A stretch of DNA of 64,000 nucleotides from Amycolatopsis sp. GM8 (GCF_021653975.1 NZ_JAJKFK010000007.1:456080-520079); one strand, 5' to 3'. Positions 53,293 to 63,874 are shown, counted from the first letter of the stretch. Notes: generated by a model from the sequence alone, not told the origin. Numbers and translations are program-made.

Positions 53293-55374
53293 TCAACCAC
53301 GCTCACCATTCACCACCGCCAGCACATCTTCCCCGAACCGCGACGCCTTGTTCGGCCCGATCCCGGAGATCGCCACCAGACCGCGGTGGTCGGCCGGCTG
53401 CTGTTCCGCGATCGCGATGAGCGTCGCGTCGGTGAAGACCACGAACGGCGGCACCTTGAGCTCCTTCGCCCGCGTGATCCGCCACTCCCGCAGCCGGTCG
53501 AGCAACTCTTCGTCCACATTGGACGGACAACGCCGGCAGCGGCCCAGCTTGATTTCCATGGTGTCCAGCACCGGCCCGTCACAGATCCGGCAGCGCGGCT
53601 TCGGGCCGCTCCGCGCGGACTGCGACCGCGACACCCGGGCCGCAGGGTGGTGCTCCGGCAGCAGTCCGTACAGGAATCGGCTGCGCCGCCGGTTCCGCTT
53701 GCCGCCCGGATGACGCGAAAGCGACCACGACAGCCACAGATGCTCCCGGGCCCTGGTGACACCGACATAGAACAGCCGGCGCTCCTCCTCGATGGCCTCG
53801 TCATCCCCGTCGGCGTGCACGATCGGCACGGTCCCTTCGGCGAGCCCGACCAGAAACACCGCATCCCACTCCAGGCCCTTCGCGGCATGCAGGGACGCCA
53901 GCGTCACCCCCTCGACCGTCGGCGGGTGCTGCGCGGCCGCGCGCTGCTCCAGTTCGGCCACATACCGCGGCAGATCCGCACCCTCGACCGTCGCCGCCAG
54001 TTCCTCGGCCACCTCGACCAGCGACAGCAGCGCGTCCCACCGCTCTTTCGCGGAGCCGCCCGACGGTGGCTGCTCGGTCAGGCCCACCCGCGCGAGCACC
54101 GAACGGACCGCCGTCACCAGCTCCGTGCCGGGCGGATCACCCGCCGCCGTGCGCAGCGAGACCATCGCCTGCCGGATCTCCCGGCGATCGAAGAACCGCT
54201 CTCCCCCGCGCACCAGATACGGCACACCGACCTCGGACAACGCCTGCTCGTAGCCCTCGGACTGCGCGTTGACGCGGTACAGGATCGCGATCTCGCTCGC
54301 GGCGACCCCGGTGTCGAGCAGGGCGCGAATGCGGGACGCGACCGCGGCGGCCTCCGTCGGCTCGTCCTCGAACTCGGCGAACCGGGGTTCGGGCCCGGCC
54401 GCCCGCTGCCCGAGCAGCCGGAGCCGGGACCCGGCCGGCCGGTTGCGCGCCGCGCCGATCACCTTGTTCGCCAGCTCCACGACCTGCGGCGTGGACCGGT
54501 AGTCACGCTCCAGCCGCACCACCGTCGCCTCCGGGAAGCGGCGGGTGAACTCGAGCAGCGGGCGCGGCGACGCCCCGCCGAACGAGTAGATCGTCTGGTT
54601 CGCGTCACCGACCACGGTCAGGTCGTCCCGCCCGCCGAGCCAGGCGTCGAGCAGACGCTGCTGCAGCGGCGTGACGTCCTGGTACTCGTCGACGATGAAG
54701 CAGCGGTACCGGTCGCGGAACTCGCGCGCGACCTCGCCGTGCTCCTCCAGAACCGCCGTTGTGTGCAGAAGGAGATCGTCGAAGTCGAGTACCTGTGCGG
54801 AGTTCTTCAGCTTCTCGTACGCGCGGTAGACCTCGGCGACCTGCTGCGGCGCGGCCGGGCTGTCCCGCTGGACGCGCACGGCTGTCGCCGGGTAGTCGTC
54901 CGGGCTGACCAGCGACGCCTTCGCCCACTCGATCTCGCTCGCCAGGTCCCGCAGGAATTCGGACTCGGCGCCCAGCCCGGCCCGGTTCGCGGCCTGGCCG
55001 ATGAGCCGCAGCTTGCCCTCGAGCAGGTCCCACGGCCGGTCGCCGATCACGCGCGGCCAGAAGTACCGCAGCTGCCGCCGCGCCGCCGCGTGGAAGGTCA
55101 GCGCCTGGGCGCCTTCCACGCCCAGCGCCCGCAGCCGGGTGCGCATCTCGCCCGCGGCGCGCGTGGTGAAGGTGACCGCGAGCACCTGTCCCGCCGCCAC
55201 ATGACCGGACCTGACCAGGTGCGCGACGCGGTGCGTGATCGTCCGTGTCTTCCCCGTGCCCGCACCCGCGAGCACGCACACCGGCCCCCGCGGCGCGACC
55301 GCGGCGGCTCGTTGTTCGGGATCGAGCCCGTCCAGCAGGCCCGGCCGGTGCGTTCGAACAGCTGCGTCAACCAC
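53293..55374 (-). CDS. uvrD2: ATP-dependent DNA helicase UvrD2
   Basis: 693 aa. Superfamily-1 helicase with Walker [16 protein letters not shown] (motif II), [10 protein letters not shown] (III), RLERDYRS (IV), [20 protein letters not shown] (V) and VGVTRARE (VI). A zinc tetracysteine (CRICDG and CRRCPS) connects to a C-terminal HRDC domain ([20 protein letters not shown]). This combination is specific to actinobacterial UvrD2. It unwinds DNA 3' to 5' in repair and is essential in mycobacteria. One GTCCACNNNGGAC word lies in it (53512). Confidence 0.95.
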   Translation of the reverse strand: MVDAAVRTHRPGLLDGLDPEQRAAAVAPRGPVCVLAGAGTGKTRTITHRVAHLVRSGHVAAGQVLAVTFTTRAAGEMRTRLRALGVEGAQALTFHAAARRQLRYFWPRVIGDRPWDLLEGKLRLIGQAANRAGLGAESEFLRDLASEIEWAKASLVSPDDYPATAVRVQRDSPAAPQQVAEVYRAYEKLKNSAQVLDFDDLLLHTTAVLEEHGEVAREFRDRYRCFIVDEYQDVTPLQQRLLDAWLGGRDDLTVVGDANQTIYSFGGASPRPLLEFTRRFPEATVVRLERDYRSTPQVVELANKVIGAARNRPAGSRLRLLGQRAAGPEPRFAEFEDEPTEAAAVASRIRALLDTGVAASEIAILYRVNAQSEGYEQALSEVGVPYLVRGGERFFDRREIRQAMVSLRTAAGDPPGTELVTAVRSVLARVGLTEQPPSGGSAKERWDALLSLVEVAEELAATVEGADLPRYVAELEQRAAAQHPPTVEGVTLASLHAAKGLEWDAVFLVGLAEGTVPIVHADGDDEAIEEERRLFYVGVTRAREHLWLSWSLSRHPGGKRNRRRSRFLYGLLPEHHPAARVSRSQSARSGPKPRCRICDGPVLDTMEIKLGRCRRCPSNVDEELLDRLREWRITRAKELKVPPFVVFTDATLIAIAEQQPADHRGLVAISGIGPNKASRFGEDVLAVVNGERG

Positions 55375-55439
55375 TAGGGCATCCTCGCAGAGGGGGCCGA
55401 CAGATTCCGTGCGGGACGCTCGGCCGTATCCTGGGAGAT

Positions 55440-56168
55440 ATGGCGGGAAAGCTGGACAAAGAAGCTGCCAAGCAGGCGAAGCGGGACAAGCGCGCGGCGA
55501 GCAAGGCTCGGCGTTCGCAGATCTTCGAAGCGTTCAAGATGCAGCGCAAAGAGGACAAGGCGCTCATCCCCTGGTTGGCCGGTTCGATCATCGTCGTGGC
55601 CGGCGTGGTGTTCGGGATCGGGTTCTTCTTCAACGCGCAGTGGATCCTGCTCCCGCTCGGCATCGTGCTCGGCGTGCTGGCGGCGGTGATCATCTTCGGT
55701 CGCCGCGTGCAGAAGACGGTGTATTCGAAGGCGGACGGGCAGCCGGGTGCGGCGGGCTGGGCGCTGGACAACATGCGCGGCAACTGGCGGGTGACGCAGA
55801 CCGTCGCCGCCACCACGCAGCTCGACGCGGTGCACCGCGTGCTGGGCGGGCCGGGCGTCATCCTGGTCGGCGAGGGCACCCCGCATCGCGTGAAGAACCT
55901 GGTCTCGCAGGAGAAGAAGCGCATCGCGCGGCTGGTCGGCGAAACGCCGATCTACGAGGTGATCGTCGGTAGCGAAGAGGGCGAGACCCCGCTGCGCCGT
56001 CTGCAGCCGACGCTGATGAAGCTGCCGCGCAACCTCAAGCCCGCACAGGTCGACGCGCTCGAAGCCAAGCTCGCGGCGCTGGGCAACCGGGGCGCGGCGA
56101 TGCCGAAGGGCCCGATCCCGCAGGGCGCCAAGATGCGCAACGTGCAGCGCACGATCCGCCGCCGCTGA
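55440..56168 (+). CDS. DUF4191-family membrane protein
   Basis: 242 aa from ATG 55440 (GGGAG upstream). A highly basic start ([20 protein letters not shown]), two adjacent TM segments ([37 protein letters not shown]) and a cytosolic C-terminal domain with [23 protein letters not shown] and [15 protein letters not shown]. The family is actinobacterial and uncharacterised. In many relatives it lies near glnA and an RDD protein, as here (convergent). Confidence 0.85.
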   Translation: MAGKLDKEAAKQAKRDKRAASKARRSQIFEAFKMQRKEDKALIPWLAGSIIVVAGVVFGIGFFFNAQWILLPLGIVLGVLAAVIIFGRRVQKTVYSKADGQPGAAGWALDNMRGNWRVTQTVAATTQLDAVHRVLGGPGVILVGEGTPHRVKNLVSQEKKRIARLVGETPIYEVIVGSEEGETPLRRLQPTLMKLPRNLKPAQVDALEAKLAALGNRGAAMPKGPIPQGAKMRNVQRTIRRR

Positions 56169-56171
56169 CCG

Positions 56172-56657
56172 TCAGCGCAGCCGCACGACCACCGTGCCGG
56201 TGAGCCGGTCGAGCCAGCTGCGGCCGTCGGTGTTGCGGACCGCGGCGGGAACGATCAGGACCGTCAGCGCCGCACGCACCAGGGCGCGCCAGGGCCCGAC
56301 CATGGACCTGCCGTCGAGCCGCCCGACGCGGACGCCCGTGATCGCCATCCCGGGGGTGAAGCCGAAAAACGCCACCGGCAGCACCGTGATGACCGCCCAG
56401 ACGACGATCGACCACAGGTTGTAGTTCTGCATGGCCGGCGTGTCCTGCAGCGCCGGGCGCATGAACAGCGACGTCAGCAGCGAGGCGAGCACCAGGTCGA
56501 GCACGAAGGCGAGCACCCGCGAGCCACCGCCGGCGGCCGCACCCGGGCCGGATTCGGGCAGGCCCAGCCGCTCGCCACGCCAGCGTGCGGGCTCCTCGTC
56601 ACCGGTGCTGACACCCGTTTGGGCACCTGACAACCATTCGCCGGTCCATCTCGCCAC
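56172..56657 (-). CDS. RDD-family membrane protein
   Basis: 161 aa. The RDD core has SRVLAFVLDLVLASLLTSL (R and D in the first TM) and later GMAITGVRVGRLDG, with about three TM helices. A disordered N-terminus (about 45 residues) precedes it. The family role is unclear; some members move ions. It is divergent from glnA, and its promoter region adjoins the GlnR box. Confidence 0.85.
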   Translation of the reverse strand: MARWTGEWLSGAQTGVSTGDEEPARWRGERLGLPESGPGAAAGGGSRVLAFVLDLVLASLLTSLFMRPALQDTPAMQNYNLWSIVVWAVITVLPVAFFGFTPGMAITGVRVGRLDGRSMVGPWRALVRAALTVLIVPAAVRNTDGRSWLDRLTGTVVVRLR

Positions 56658-56726
56658 ACCAACAGGGTATGTCGCTGGCAGAATCGCTGCTTGACCTGGT
56701 GTGCTGGCAGAGCTCGCGAAAGCCAG

Positions 56727-56764
56727 TTAACACCGATGAAACACATGGGTGACGGTCGGGCAAC
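56727..56764 (+). promoter_or_regulatory. double GlnR box upstream of glnA
   Basis: TTAAC-N6-GAAAC-N6-GTGAC-N6-GCAAC reads exactly with the a-b-a-b spacing of actinobacterial GlnR sites (gTnAC-n6-GaAAC). It lies 69 bp before the glnA GTG. GlnR activates or represses nitrogen genes under limitation. The fit in spacing is complete; two of the four half-sites deviate by one base. Confidence 0.75.
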
Positions 56765-56832
56765 ACCGCGCTTTTAGCGTGAGCCGAAGAGAGTACTGCC
56801 TCCCGGCAAGACAGTTGAAGGAGTTACAGAGG

Positions 56833-58257
56833 GTGTCCACTACTCCAGAAGATATCCAACGCCTCATCGCGGATGAGGACGTGCAGTTTGTCGATGTCAG
56901 GTTCTGTGACCTGCCGGGCGTGATGCAGCACTTCACCGTTCCCGCGAAGTCGTTCGACACGGACGCGTTCGCCGAGGGACTGGCCTTCGACGGCTCCTCC
57001 GTCCGTGGTTTCCAGTCGATCCACGAGTCGGACATGCTTCTGCTGCCGGACCCGGACACCGCGCGGATCGACCCATTCCGCAAGCAGAAGACGCTCTCGA
57101 TCAACTTCTTCGTGCACGACCCGTTCACGCGTGAGGCCTACAGCCGCGACCCGCGCAACATCGCCCGCAAGGCGGAGCAGTACATCGCCGAGTCCGGCAT
57201 CGCGGACACCGTGTTCTTCGGCCCGGAGGCGGAGTTCTACATCTTCGACTCGGTCCGGTTCAACTCCGCCGAGAACGGCACCTTCCACGAGATCGACTCG
57301 ATCGAAGGCTGGTGGAACACCGGCCGCGAAGAAGAGGGCGGCAACCGCGGCTACAAGACCAAGTACAAGGGCGGCTACTTCCCCGTCCCGCCGGTCGACC
57401 ACTACTCCGACCTGCGTGACGAGATCAGCCAGCACCTGATGGCGTCCGGCTTCACGCTGGAGCGCGCGCACCACGAGGTGGGCACCGCGGGCCAGGCTGA
57501 GATCAACTACAAGTTCAACACGCTGCTGCACGCCGCGGACGACCTGCAGCTGTTCAAGTACATCGTGAAGAACACCTCGTGGAACGCGGGCAAGACCGCG
57601 ACCTTCATGCCGAAGCCCCTCTTCGGCGACAACGGCTCGGGCATGCACTGCCACCAGTCGTTGTGGAAGGACGGCCAGCCGCTGTTCTACGACGAGTCCG
57701 GCTACGCGGGCCTGAGCGACACCGCCCGGCACTACATCGGCGGCATCCTGGCGCACGCGCCGAGCCTGCTCGCGTTCACGAACCCGACGGTGAACTCCTA
57801 CCACCGCCTGGTGCCGGGCTTCGAGGCGCCGGTCAGCCTGGTGTACTCACAGCGCAACCGCTCCGCCTGCGTGCGGATCCCGATCACGGGCACGAACGCC
57901 AAGGCCAAGCGCATCGAGTTCCGTTGCCCCGACTCGTCGGGTAACCCGTACCTGGCCTTCGCCGCGATGACGATGGCGGGCCTGGACGGCATCAAGAACA
58001 AGATCGAGCCGGCCGACCCGATCGACAAGGACCTCTACGAGCTGCCGCCCGAGGAGGCCAAGGACGTCAAGCAGGTGCCGGCCGATCTCGGCACCGTGCT
58101 CGAGAACCTGGAGTCCGACCACGACTTCCTCACCGAGGGTGGCGTGTTCACCCCCGACGTGATCGAGACGTGGATCTCGCTGAAGCGGGAGCAGGAGATC
58201 GACCCGCTGCGGCTGCGCCCGCACCCGTACGAGTTCGCGCTGTACTACGACGTGTAA
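56833..58257 (+). CDS. glnA: glutamine synthetase, type I (beta)
   Basis: 474 aa from GTG 56833 (AAGGAG, 56817-56822). It makes glutamine from glutamate, ammonia and ATP. Motifs: [50 protein letters not shown] and NPYLAFAAM. The adenylylation Tyr is in [12 protein letters not shown], so it is the GSI-beta type controlled by GlnE, whose gene is 1.7 kb downstream. A GlnR box lies upstream. It is followed by a polyprenyl synthase gene, probably with its own promoter. Confidence 0.97.
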   Translation: MSTTPEDIQRLIADEDVQFVDVRFCDLPGVMQHFTVPAKSFDTDAFAEGLAFDGSSVRGFQSIHESDMLLLPDPDTARIDPFRKQKTLSINFFVHDPFTREAYSRDPRNIARKAEQYIAESGIADTVFFGPEAEFYIFDSVRFNSAENGTFHEIDSIEGWWNTGREEEGGNRGYKTKYKGGYFPVPPVDHYSDLRDEISQHLMASGFTLERAHHEVGTAGQAEINYKFNTLLHAADDLQLFKYIVKNTSWNAGKTATFMPKPLFGDNGSGMHCHQSLWKDGQPLFYDESGYAGLSDTARHYIGGILAHAPSLLAFTNPTVNSYHRLVPGFEAPVSLVYSQRNRSACVRIPITGTNAKAKRIEFRCPDSSGNPYLAFAAMTMAGLDGIKNKIEPADPIDKDLYELPPEEAKDVKQVPADLGTVLENLESDHDFLTEGGVFTPDVIETWISLKREQEIDPLRLRPHPYEFALYYDV

Positions 58258-58479
58258 GTCGCCTGGGAAACAAGAGCACGCCGGCGGCGGGGAGTGGAAA
58301 ACGCCCTCGCCGTCGGCGTTCCTTTTTGGGTCACCCTACGTGCAACAGTGGGCTTACCCCGGCACGGAGGTGGGTGAATCCGTCGAGCAAACGGGCGGTT
58401 GACCGGCCACGTTGTTCTGTATTGGCGGCGCGTCAGCTACACCGGGAGATGCCTACCTTGCGCCACAGGAGGTTTCCCC

Positions 58480-59514
58480 GTGTGTACGCCCATTGTCGAG
58501 AACAATCGCGCTCCCGTCCCGGGACTTTCCCAGCGGGTCGATCGCGCCCTCGCAGACTTCTTCGACAGCAAGGCATCCGTGTTCACGGACCCGCCGGAGC
58601 TGACGCCGATCTTCGACGGTATCCGTGATTTCGTGCTGTCCGGCGGAAAACGGCTCCGGCCGCTGTTCTGCTACCAGGGCTGGCGCGGCGCCGGTGGCGC
58701 CGAGGACGACGACGCGATCATCGTCGCCGCGGCTTCGCTGGAGCTGTTCCACGCCTTCGCCCTGATCCACGACGACATCATGGACGACTCGAAGACGCGT
58801 CGTGGCCGCCCGTCGCTGCACCGGACGCTCGGTGTGCCGCTGGGCATCCTGAGCGGAGATCTGTGCCTGACCTGGTCGCAGGAGATGCTGGACACCTGCG
58901 GGTTGCCCGCGGCCAGGATCCGGGAAGCGCAGGCCGTGCGTCATCACATGCACACCGAGCTGATGACCGGGCAGGCACTGGATCTGCTCGACCAGACCTC
59001 GGGCGACTCGCTTGCCAGAGCCTTGACCATCATCCGGTACAAGACGGGAAAGTACACTGTGGAGCGTCCGCTGCACATCGGTGCGGTGCTGGCCGGCGCC
59101 GAGCCCGAGCTGTTGCGCGCCTTCACGAATTTCGGGATCCCGTTGGGCGAGGCCTTCCAGCTGCGCGACGATCTGCTCGGTGTGTTCGGCGATCCGGCGG
59201 TCACCGGAAAGTCCACTATGGACGATCTGCGGGATGGCAAGCCCACGGTGCTGATCACCATGGCCCGGCGGGAGGCGACACCCGCGCAGGCCGGCCGAAT
59301 CCGTGCCCTGTATGGCAAACCGGACCTCGGCCAGGACGAAGCAGGGCTGCTGCGGGAGGTGATCGCCGCGACCGGCGCACCGGCCACGGTCGAGCAGATG
59401 ATCGTCCAGCGGACCGCACGGGCGCTGGCCGCACTGGACCACGCACCGATCACTGACGCGGCGCGGGCAGACCTGCGCGGGCTCACCCACGCCGCCACTT
59501 CCCGTGCCGCCTAA
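58480..59514 (+). CDS. polyprenyl diphosphate synthase (trans-type)
   Basis: 344 aa from GTG 58480 with AGGAGG 8-10 nt upstream. LSGGKRLRPLFCYQGW binds the allylic diphosphate. The first Asp-rich motif is DDIMDDS in LIHDDIMDDSKTRRG, the second is RDDLLGVFGD, and DGKPTVLI follows. It would condense isopentenyl units into C15-C20 or longer chains for carotenoids, quinones or cell-wall carriers. Chain length cannot be told from sequence by eye. It contains one GTCCACNNNGGAC word (59211). Confidence 0.9.
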   Translation: MCTPIVENNRAPVPGLSQRVDRALADFFDSKASVFTDPPELTPIFDGIRDFVLSGGKRLRPLFCYQGWRGAGGAEDDDAIIVAAASLELFHAFALIHDDIMDDSKTRRGRPSLHRTLGVPLGILSGDLCLTWSQEMLDTCGLPAARIREAQAVRHHMHTELMTGQALDLLDQTSGDSLARALTIIRYKTGKYTVERPLHIGAVLAGAEPELLRAFTNFGIPLGEAFQLRDDLLGVFGDPAVTGKSTMDDLRDGKPTVLITMARREATPAQAGRIRALYGKPDLGQDEAGLLREVIAATGAPATVEQMIVQRTARALAALDHAPITDAARADLRGLTHAATSRAA

Positions 59515-59519
59515 GGGAA

Positions 59520-59954
59520 TTACTCCGCGGTGGAGAGGACTTTCAGGTCGTAGCCGGCTCGCTCGAACCGGCCGCGCGGGTCGTCGACGAGCTTGCGCCG
59601 GGCCAGGTCCATCAGGCCGATGGTGCAGACCAGCTCGGCGGACACGGTGCCGTCCGCCTTGTAGATGCGGTGCTCGATCTGGAAGGTCTTGCCGGGGCCG
59701 AACGTGGCGTCGGCCGTCACCTCGACGGTCTCGCCCATCCGGATCTCGCGCCGGTAGGTGATGGTCGAGGCGAGCAGCACCGGCGCGATGTGCTGCTCCT
59801 CGATCGGGGTGGCCCCGCCGGCGGCCTTCGCCAGCCCCTCGATGCGCGCGACCTCGCAGTACGAGTGGTACACGGCGTGGTTGAGGTGGCCGAGCATGTC
59901 CAGCTCGTACATCCGCACCTTGATCTGTATCCGGAAGGGCTCGCGCTCGCTCAC
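59520..59954 (-). CDS. acyl-CoA thioesterase (4HBT/hotdog fold)
   Basis: 144 aa from GTG 59954. Hotdog-fold features: VRMYELDMLGHLNHAVYHSY (catalytic D..GH.N), ARIEGLAKAAG, TYRREIRMGETVEV and DLARRKLVDDPRGRF. It probably hydrolyses a short or medium acyl-CoA. It starts 43 nt downstream of the end of glnE on the same strand, so it may be read from the glnE transcript. Confidence 0.85.
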   Translation of the reverse strand: MSEREPFRIQIKVRMYELDMLGHLNHAVYHSYCEVARIEGLAKAAGGATPIEEQHIAPVLLASTITYRREIRMGETVEVTADATFGPGKTFQIEHRIYKADGTVSAELVCTIGLMDLARRKLVDDPRGRFERAGYDLKVLSTAE

Positions 59955-59997
59955 GGCCCCAACTGTAGGCGGCGGGCCGGACGGTTTCGCTGTGATG

Positions 59998-62976
59998 TCA
60001 GTCCTCGAAGAACACCCGTTCGACCACGACGTGCGCGTGCCGGGTGATCCGGCGGTAGTAGTCGAGGAACCGGCCCAGGTCGTCCTCGTCGTAGCCGAAC
60101 ACGCCTGCCACGGCGGCGAGAGGGCGGCCGGTGCTCGGCACCTGGTCGGATGCCTTGCCACGCACCAGCACCGTCGCGTTGCGGACCCGCGTCGCGAGCA
60201 ACCATGCCTCGGTGAGGGCCTCGGCGTCTTCGGCGCCGATGAACCCGGCCTCGGCCAAGGCGGTCAGCGCGTTCGGGGTCGAGGTGGTGCGCAGCGCCGG
60301 CACGTCGTGTGCGTGCCGTAGCTGCAACAGCTGCACGGTCCACTCGACTTCCGCCAAACCGCCGCGGCCCAGTTTCGTGTTCAGGTTCGAGTCGGTGCCG
60401 CGGGGGATGCGTTCGGTCTGCACACGCGCTTTCATCCGCCGGACCTCGCGGACGCGTGTCGCGTCCAGCCCGCCGTCGGGGTACCGGATCGCGTCGGCCA
60501 TCTCGATGAACCGTGCGCCCAGATCGTTGTCGCCAGCGATGGCGCGAGCGCGCAGCAGGGCTTGCGCCTCCCACACCTCACCCCAGCGCGCGTAGTAGGC
60601 ACGGTACGACTCGAGCGTGCGGACGAGCGGGCCGCCGCGGCCTTCGGGCCGGAGGTCGGCGTCGACCTCCAGCGGGGGGTCCGCGCTCGGCTGCCCCAGC
60701 ATCTTGCGGACCGTCTCCGCGACCGACGAAGCGAACCGGACCGCTTCGCCGTCTTCAGCTCCCTCGTTCGCTTCGCAGACGAAGAGAACATCGGCGTCGG
60801 ACCCGTAACCGAGTTCCGCGCCGCCGAGCCGCCCCATCCCGATGACTGCGATGGTCGCGGGCTGGTGGCCGACTTCGGCCACGCGCTGCGTGATCGCCGC
60901 CGCGAGCGCGCTCTGCAGCACGGCGACCCAGACGCTCGACAGGGCCGCACAGACGGCGCGGACGTCCAGCAGGCCGAGCAGATCGGCGGCCGCGACCCGC
61001 AGCAGCTCGTGGCGCCGCAAAGATCGTGCGGCGGCGACCGCCGCCTTGATCCCCGGCTGCCGCCGCACGGCGGCACGCAAAGAGTTCGCGACCTCGGCGG
61101 GATCCCGGCCGGCGAGCTGAGCCGGATCGGCCAGCAGGCGCAACACTTCCGGCGCCCGCACCAGCAGGTCCGGCACCAGCTTGGACGTGCCGAGCAGGTG
61201 CGCCAGCCGCTCGACGACGGCACCTTCGTCACGCAGAACCCTGAGGTACCAAGGGGTTTCCTCGAGTGCCTCGGACACCTTGCGGTACGCGAGGAGCCCG
61301 CCGTCGGGGTCCGGGGTGTCAGCGAGCAGGTCGAGGATCACGGGCAGCAGCGTGTGCTGGATCGACGCCCGGCGCGAGACGCCCGTGGTGAGCGCCCGGA
61401 TGTGTTGCAGGGCCCCGTCGGGCGCGGCATAGCCAAGTGCGCTCAACCGCTGGGCCGCCTGTTTCGTGGTGAGGCGCAGGGCCTCTGTCGGCACGCTCGC
61501 GACGGACTGCAACAACGGGCGGTAGAAGAGTTTCTCGTGCAGTCTGCGGATCCGTTGCGCGTACCGGCGAAACTCCCCGAGGAGCACCTTCGCCGCGCCC
61601 TGCCCGCGCTCCGGCCGGATCCCCATCGCCCGGGCGATCACCCGGAGCTCGGCGATATCGGAGTCTTCGGGGAACAGGTGGGTGCGGCGCAGACGGCGCA
61701 GCTGCAAACGGTGTTCGACGGTGCGCAGGAACTCGTACGCGGTCTCGAGCTGGGCCGCGTCCTCGCGACCGACGTAGCCACCGGTGCCGAGTGCCCGCAG
61801 AGCGTCCATTGTGGACCGTTGGCGCAGATCGGCGTCCGCGCGCCCGTGCACGAGCTGCAACAGCTGCACCGCGAACTCGACGTCACGCAGCCCGCCGCGG
61901 CCGAGCTTCAGCTCACGGTCGGCGAGATCGGACGGCACGTGCTTCTCGACGCGCCGGCGCATCTGCTGGACGTCCTCGACGAAGTTCTCGCGCTCCGCGG
62001 CGGACCACACGACGTCGTCGACCATCTCGATGTACCGGCTGCCGAGCTCGTTGTCCCCGGCGACCGCGCGCGCCTTGAGCAACGCCTGGAACTCCCAGGT
62101 GCGGGCCCATTTCTGGTAGTAGGCGGTATGCCCGTCGAGGCTCCGGACGAGGGCCCCGGCCTTACCTTCGGGCCGCAGCGCCGCGTCGACCTCGAAGCAC
62201 GCGCCATGGACGACGCGCATCATCGTGCTGGCCAGCCTGGTCGCGAGCTGGAGGTCGCCCTCGCCGACGAAGATGACGTCGACATCGCTGACGTAGTTCA
62301 GCTCGCGGCCGCCGCACTTCCCCATCGCGATGACCGCGAGCCGGGTGCCGTCGAGCTCCTTGTCCGCCAGCTCGGCGTGGGCGACGGCCAGACCGGCGGT
62401 GAGCGCCGCTTCGGCAAGGGCGGTGAGCCGGCCCGTCACCTCGGTGTAGGGCGACGGATCGAGGTTGGGTTCGACGAACTGGCCGAGGTCCGCGGCCGCG
62501 ATCTCCAGCAGCAGGCCCCGGTACCCGGCCTTGAGCGCCTGTTCGGCGGCGGTGCCGGTGAGCGCCTCCGGCCGGCCGGCCTGGACGGCGGCGAGGAGTT
62601 CGTCGGTGAAGCAGCTGGTGTCGGTGCACTCGTCGGTCGTGAGCCGGCGCCACTCCCCCGGCGAGCCGACGAGGAAGTCCGCGAGCGCGCTCGACGTGCC
62701 GAGCACGGCGACCAGCCGGCCGCGGAGCCCCGCGTTCCCGCACAGCGCGTCGGACAGCTCGGTCCAGCCGCCCGGGTCCGCTTCGCGCAGGCGGTCGAGG
62801 CCGCGGAGCGCGAGGTCGGGGTCGGCGGAACGCGAGAGCGCGATCAGGACGCCGGTGCTCGACGGGTCGGGCCCGGCGTCGGTCCACCAGCCCGCGGCAC
62901 GCAGCTGCCCCTCGGCCCGGTCGTCGGTGAAGCCGTACCGTGCGGGGGAAGCCGCCCCGCGTGCTTGCTCAACCAT
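59998..62976 (-). CDS. glnE: bifunctional glutamine synthetase adenylyltransferase/deadenylase
   Basis: 992 aa. Two nucleotidyltransferase domains in tandem, each with a GxxxLxYxSDxD-type motif: MGKCGGRELNYVSDVDVIFV in the N-terminal half (deadenylylase) and MGRLGGAELGYGSDADVLFV in the C-terminal half (adenylylase), joined by helical regions (KLGRGGLRDVEF and KLGRGGLAEVEW). It sets the activity of GlnA by adding or removing AMP. It is convergent with the glnA/polyprenyl synthase group. In mycobacteria glnE is essential. Confidence 0.97.
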   Translation of the reverse strand: MVEQARGAASPARYGFTDDRAEGQLRAAGWWTDAGPDPSSTGVLIALSRSADPDLALRGLDRLREADPGGWTELSDALCGNAGLRGRLVAVLGTSSALADFLVGSPGEWRRLTTDECTDTSCFTDELLAAVQAGRPEALTGTAAEQALKAGYRGLLLEIAAADLGQFVEPNLDPSPYTEVTGRLTALAEAALTAGLAVAHAELADKELDGTRLAVIAMGKCGGRELNYVSDVDVIFVGEGDLQLATRLASTMMRVVHGACFEVDAALRPEGKAGALVRSLDGHTAYYQKWARTWEFQALLKARAVAGDNELGSRYIEMVDDVVWSAAERENFVEDVQQMRRRVEKHVPSDLADRELKLGRGGLRDVEFAVQLLQLVHGRADADLRQRSTMDALRALGTGGYVGREDAAQLETAYEFLRTVEHRLQLRRLRRTHLFPEDSDIAELRVIARAMGIRPERGQGAAKVLLGEFRRYAQRIRRLHEKLFYRPLLQSVASVPTEALRLTTKQAAQRLSALGYAAPDGALQHIRALTTGVSRRASIQHTLLPVILDLLADTPDPDGGLLAYRKVSEALEETPWYLRVLRDEGAVVERLAHLLGTSKLVPDLLVRAPEVLRLLADPAQLAGRDPAEVANSLRAAVRRQPGIKAAVAAARSLRRHELLRVAAADLLGLLDVRAVCAALSSVWVAVLQSALAAAITQRVAEVGHQPATIAVIGMGRLGGAELGYGSDADVLFVCEANEGAEDGEAVRFASSVAETVRKMLGQPSADPPLEVDADLRPEGRGGPLVRTLESYRAYYARWGEVWEAQALLRARAIAGDNDLGARFIEMADAIRYPDGGLDATRVREVRRMKARVQTERIPRGTDSNLNTKLGRGGLAEVEWTVQLLQLRHAHDVPALRTTSTPNALTALAEAGFIGAEDAEALTEAWLLATRVRNATVLVRGKASDQVPSTGRPLAAVAGVFGYDEDDLGRFLDYYRRITRHAHVVVERVFFED

Positions 62977-62997
62977 CGAGGTCCACCGTAGCCGTGC

Positions 62998-63756
62998 TCA
63001 GGCCAGCGGCAGAGTGTTGCGTGGGGCCGGAGTCGCCGGCTCGAGCGCACCGCCCGCCAGTCGCACGAAACGCTCGGCGAATGGCTGCCAGGTGTCGGCG
63101 AGGTCTTGGTGGATCTGATTGAGAGTGGATGCGTCGAAGGCCCCTGGCTTGGCCGTGGCGGCCATGTCGGGTTCGTCCGCCGCCCAGGACTGCACGAGCT
63201 CGGCGGTGGTCTCGATGTGGAACTGCACCCCGTACGCGCAGCGCCCGAGCCGGAAGGCTTGGTTGGGGTACCGCGGCGCGGAGGCGAGCAGGACAGCGTT
63301 CACCGGGAGACGGCTGATCTCGTCCCCGTGGAAGTGCATCACGTCGGGCATCAGCGGCAGGTCCGCGAACAGCGGATCGGTCCAGGCGGCGTCCTTTTTC
63401 GCGATGAGATGGGCACCGACCTCGGGCCCTTTCGTGCCCTGCTCGACCCGGCCGCCGGTGGCGACGGCGAGGAGCTGGGCACCGAGACAGATGCCGAGTG
63501 TCGGCAAACCGCTGTGGGCGCCCGCGGCGAGCAGGTCGCGCACGGACTTCAGCCACGGGTGCGCCGAGTCGTCTTCGGCGTTCATTCCGCCACCGAGGCA
63601 GATGAGTCCCTGGTAGCCGTCGAGGCCGGCGGGCAGTTCGTCGGCCGGCGGCAGCCGGATGTCGAGCTCGGCACCAGCGGCGGTGCACCACTCGCCCAGC
63701 GGACCGACCGGATCGGATTCGTCGGGCTGGATCACGAGAATGCGGGGCGCGGTCAC
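62998..63756 (-). CDS. class I glutamine amidotransferase-like protein
   Basis: 252 aa from GTG 63756. Triad residues: Cys in LGICLGAQLLAVATGG, His in YGVQFHIET and the adjacent Glu. Core strands ILVIQPDESDPVGPLGEW and GLICLGGGMNAEDD fit GMP-synthase-like amidotransferases (the GuaA N-domain family without a synthase part). It may act on a gamma-glutamyl compound. It lies directly upstream of glnE (21 nt), so it is probably co-transcribed and linked to nitrogen metabolism. Confidence 0.88.
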   Translation of the reverse strand: MTAPRILVIQPDESDPVGPLGEWCTAAGAELDIRLPPADELPAGLDGYQGLICLGGGMNAEDDSAHPWLKSVRDLLAAGAHSGLPTLGICLGAQLLAVATGGRVEQGTKGPEVGAHLIAKKDAAWTDPLFADLPLMPDVMHFHGDEISRLPVNAVLLASAPRYPNQAFRLGRCAYGVQFHIETTAELVQSWAADEPDMAATAKPGAFDASTLNQIHQDLADTWQPFAERFVRLAGGALEPATPAPRNTLPLA

Positions 63757-63812
63757 CCATTCAGGATACGGACCCGGGCGGATCGACTCAGCCCCATTCG
63801 GACCCGGAAATG

Positions 63813-63862
63813 CCTCGAGGCCCTGGGAGATCCCTTGCGGGGTCTCAACCAGGGCCTCGAGG
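63813..63862 (-). terminator. rRNA operon terminator
   Basis: CCTCGAGGCCCTGG at 63813-63826 pairs with 63849-63862, and the enclosed GAGATCCC and GGGGTCTC extend the stem with a two-base bulge. It lies 12 nt beyond the 5S 3' end. Confidence 0.75.
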
Positions 63863-63874
63863 TCCTTAATTTGA

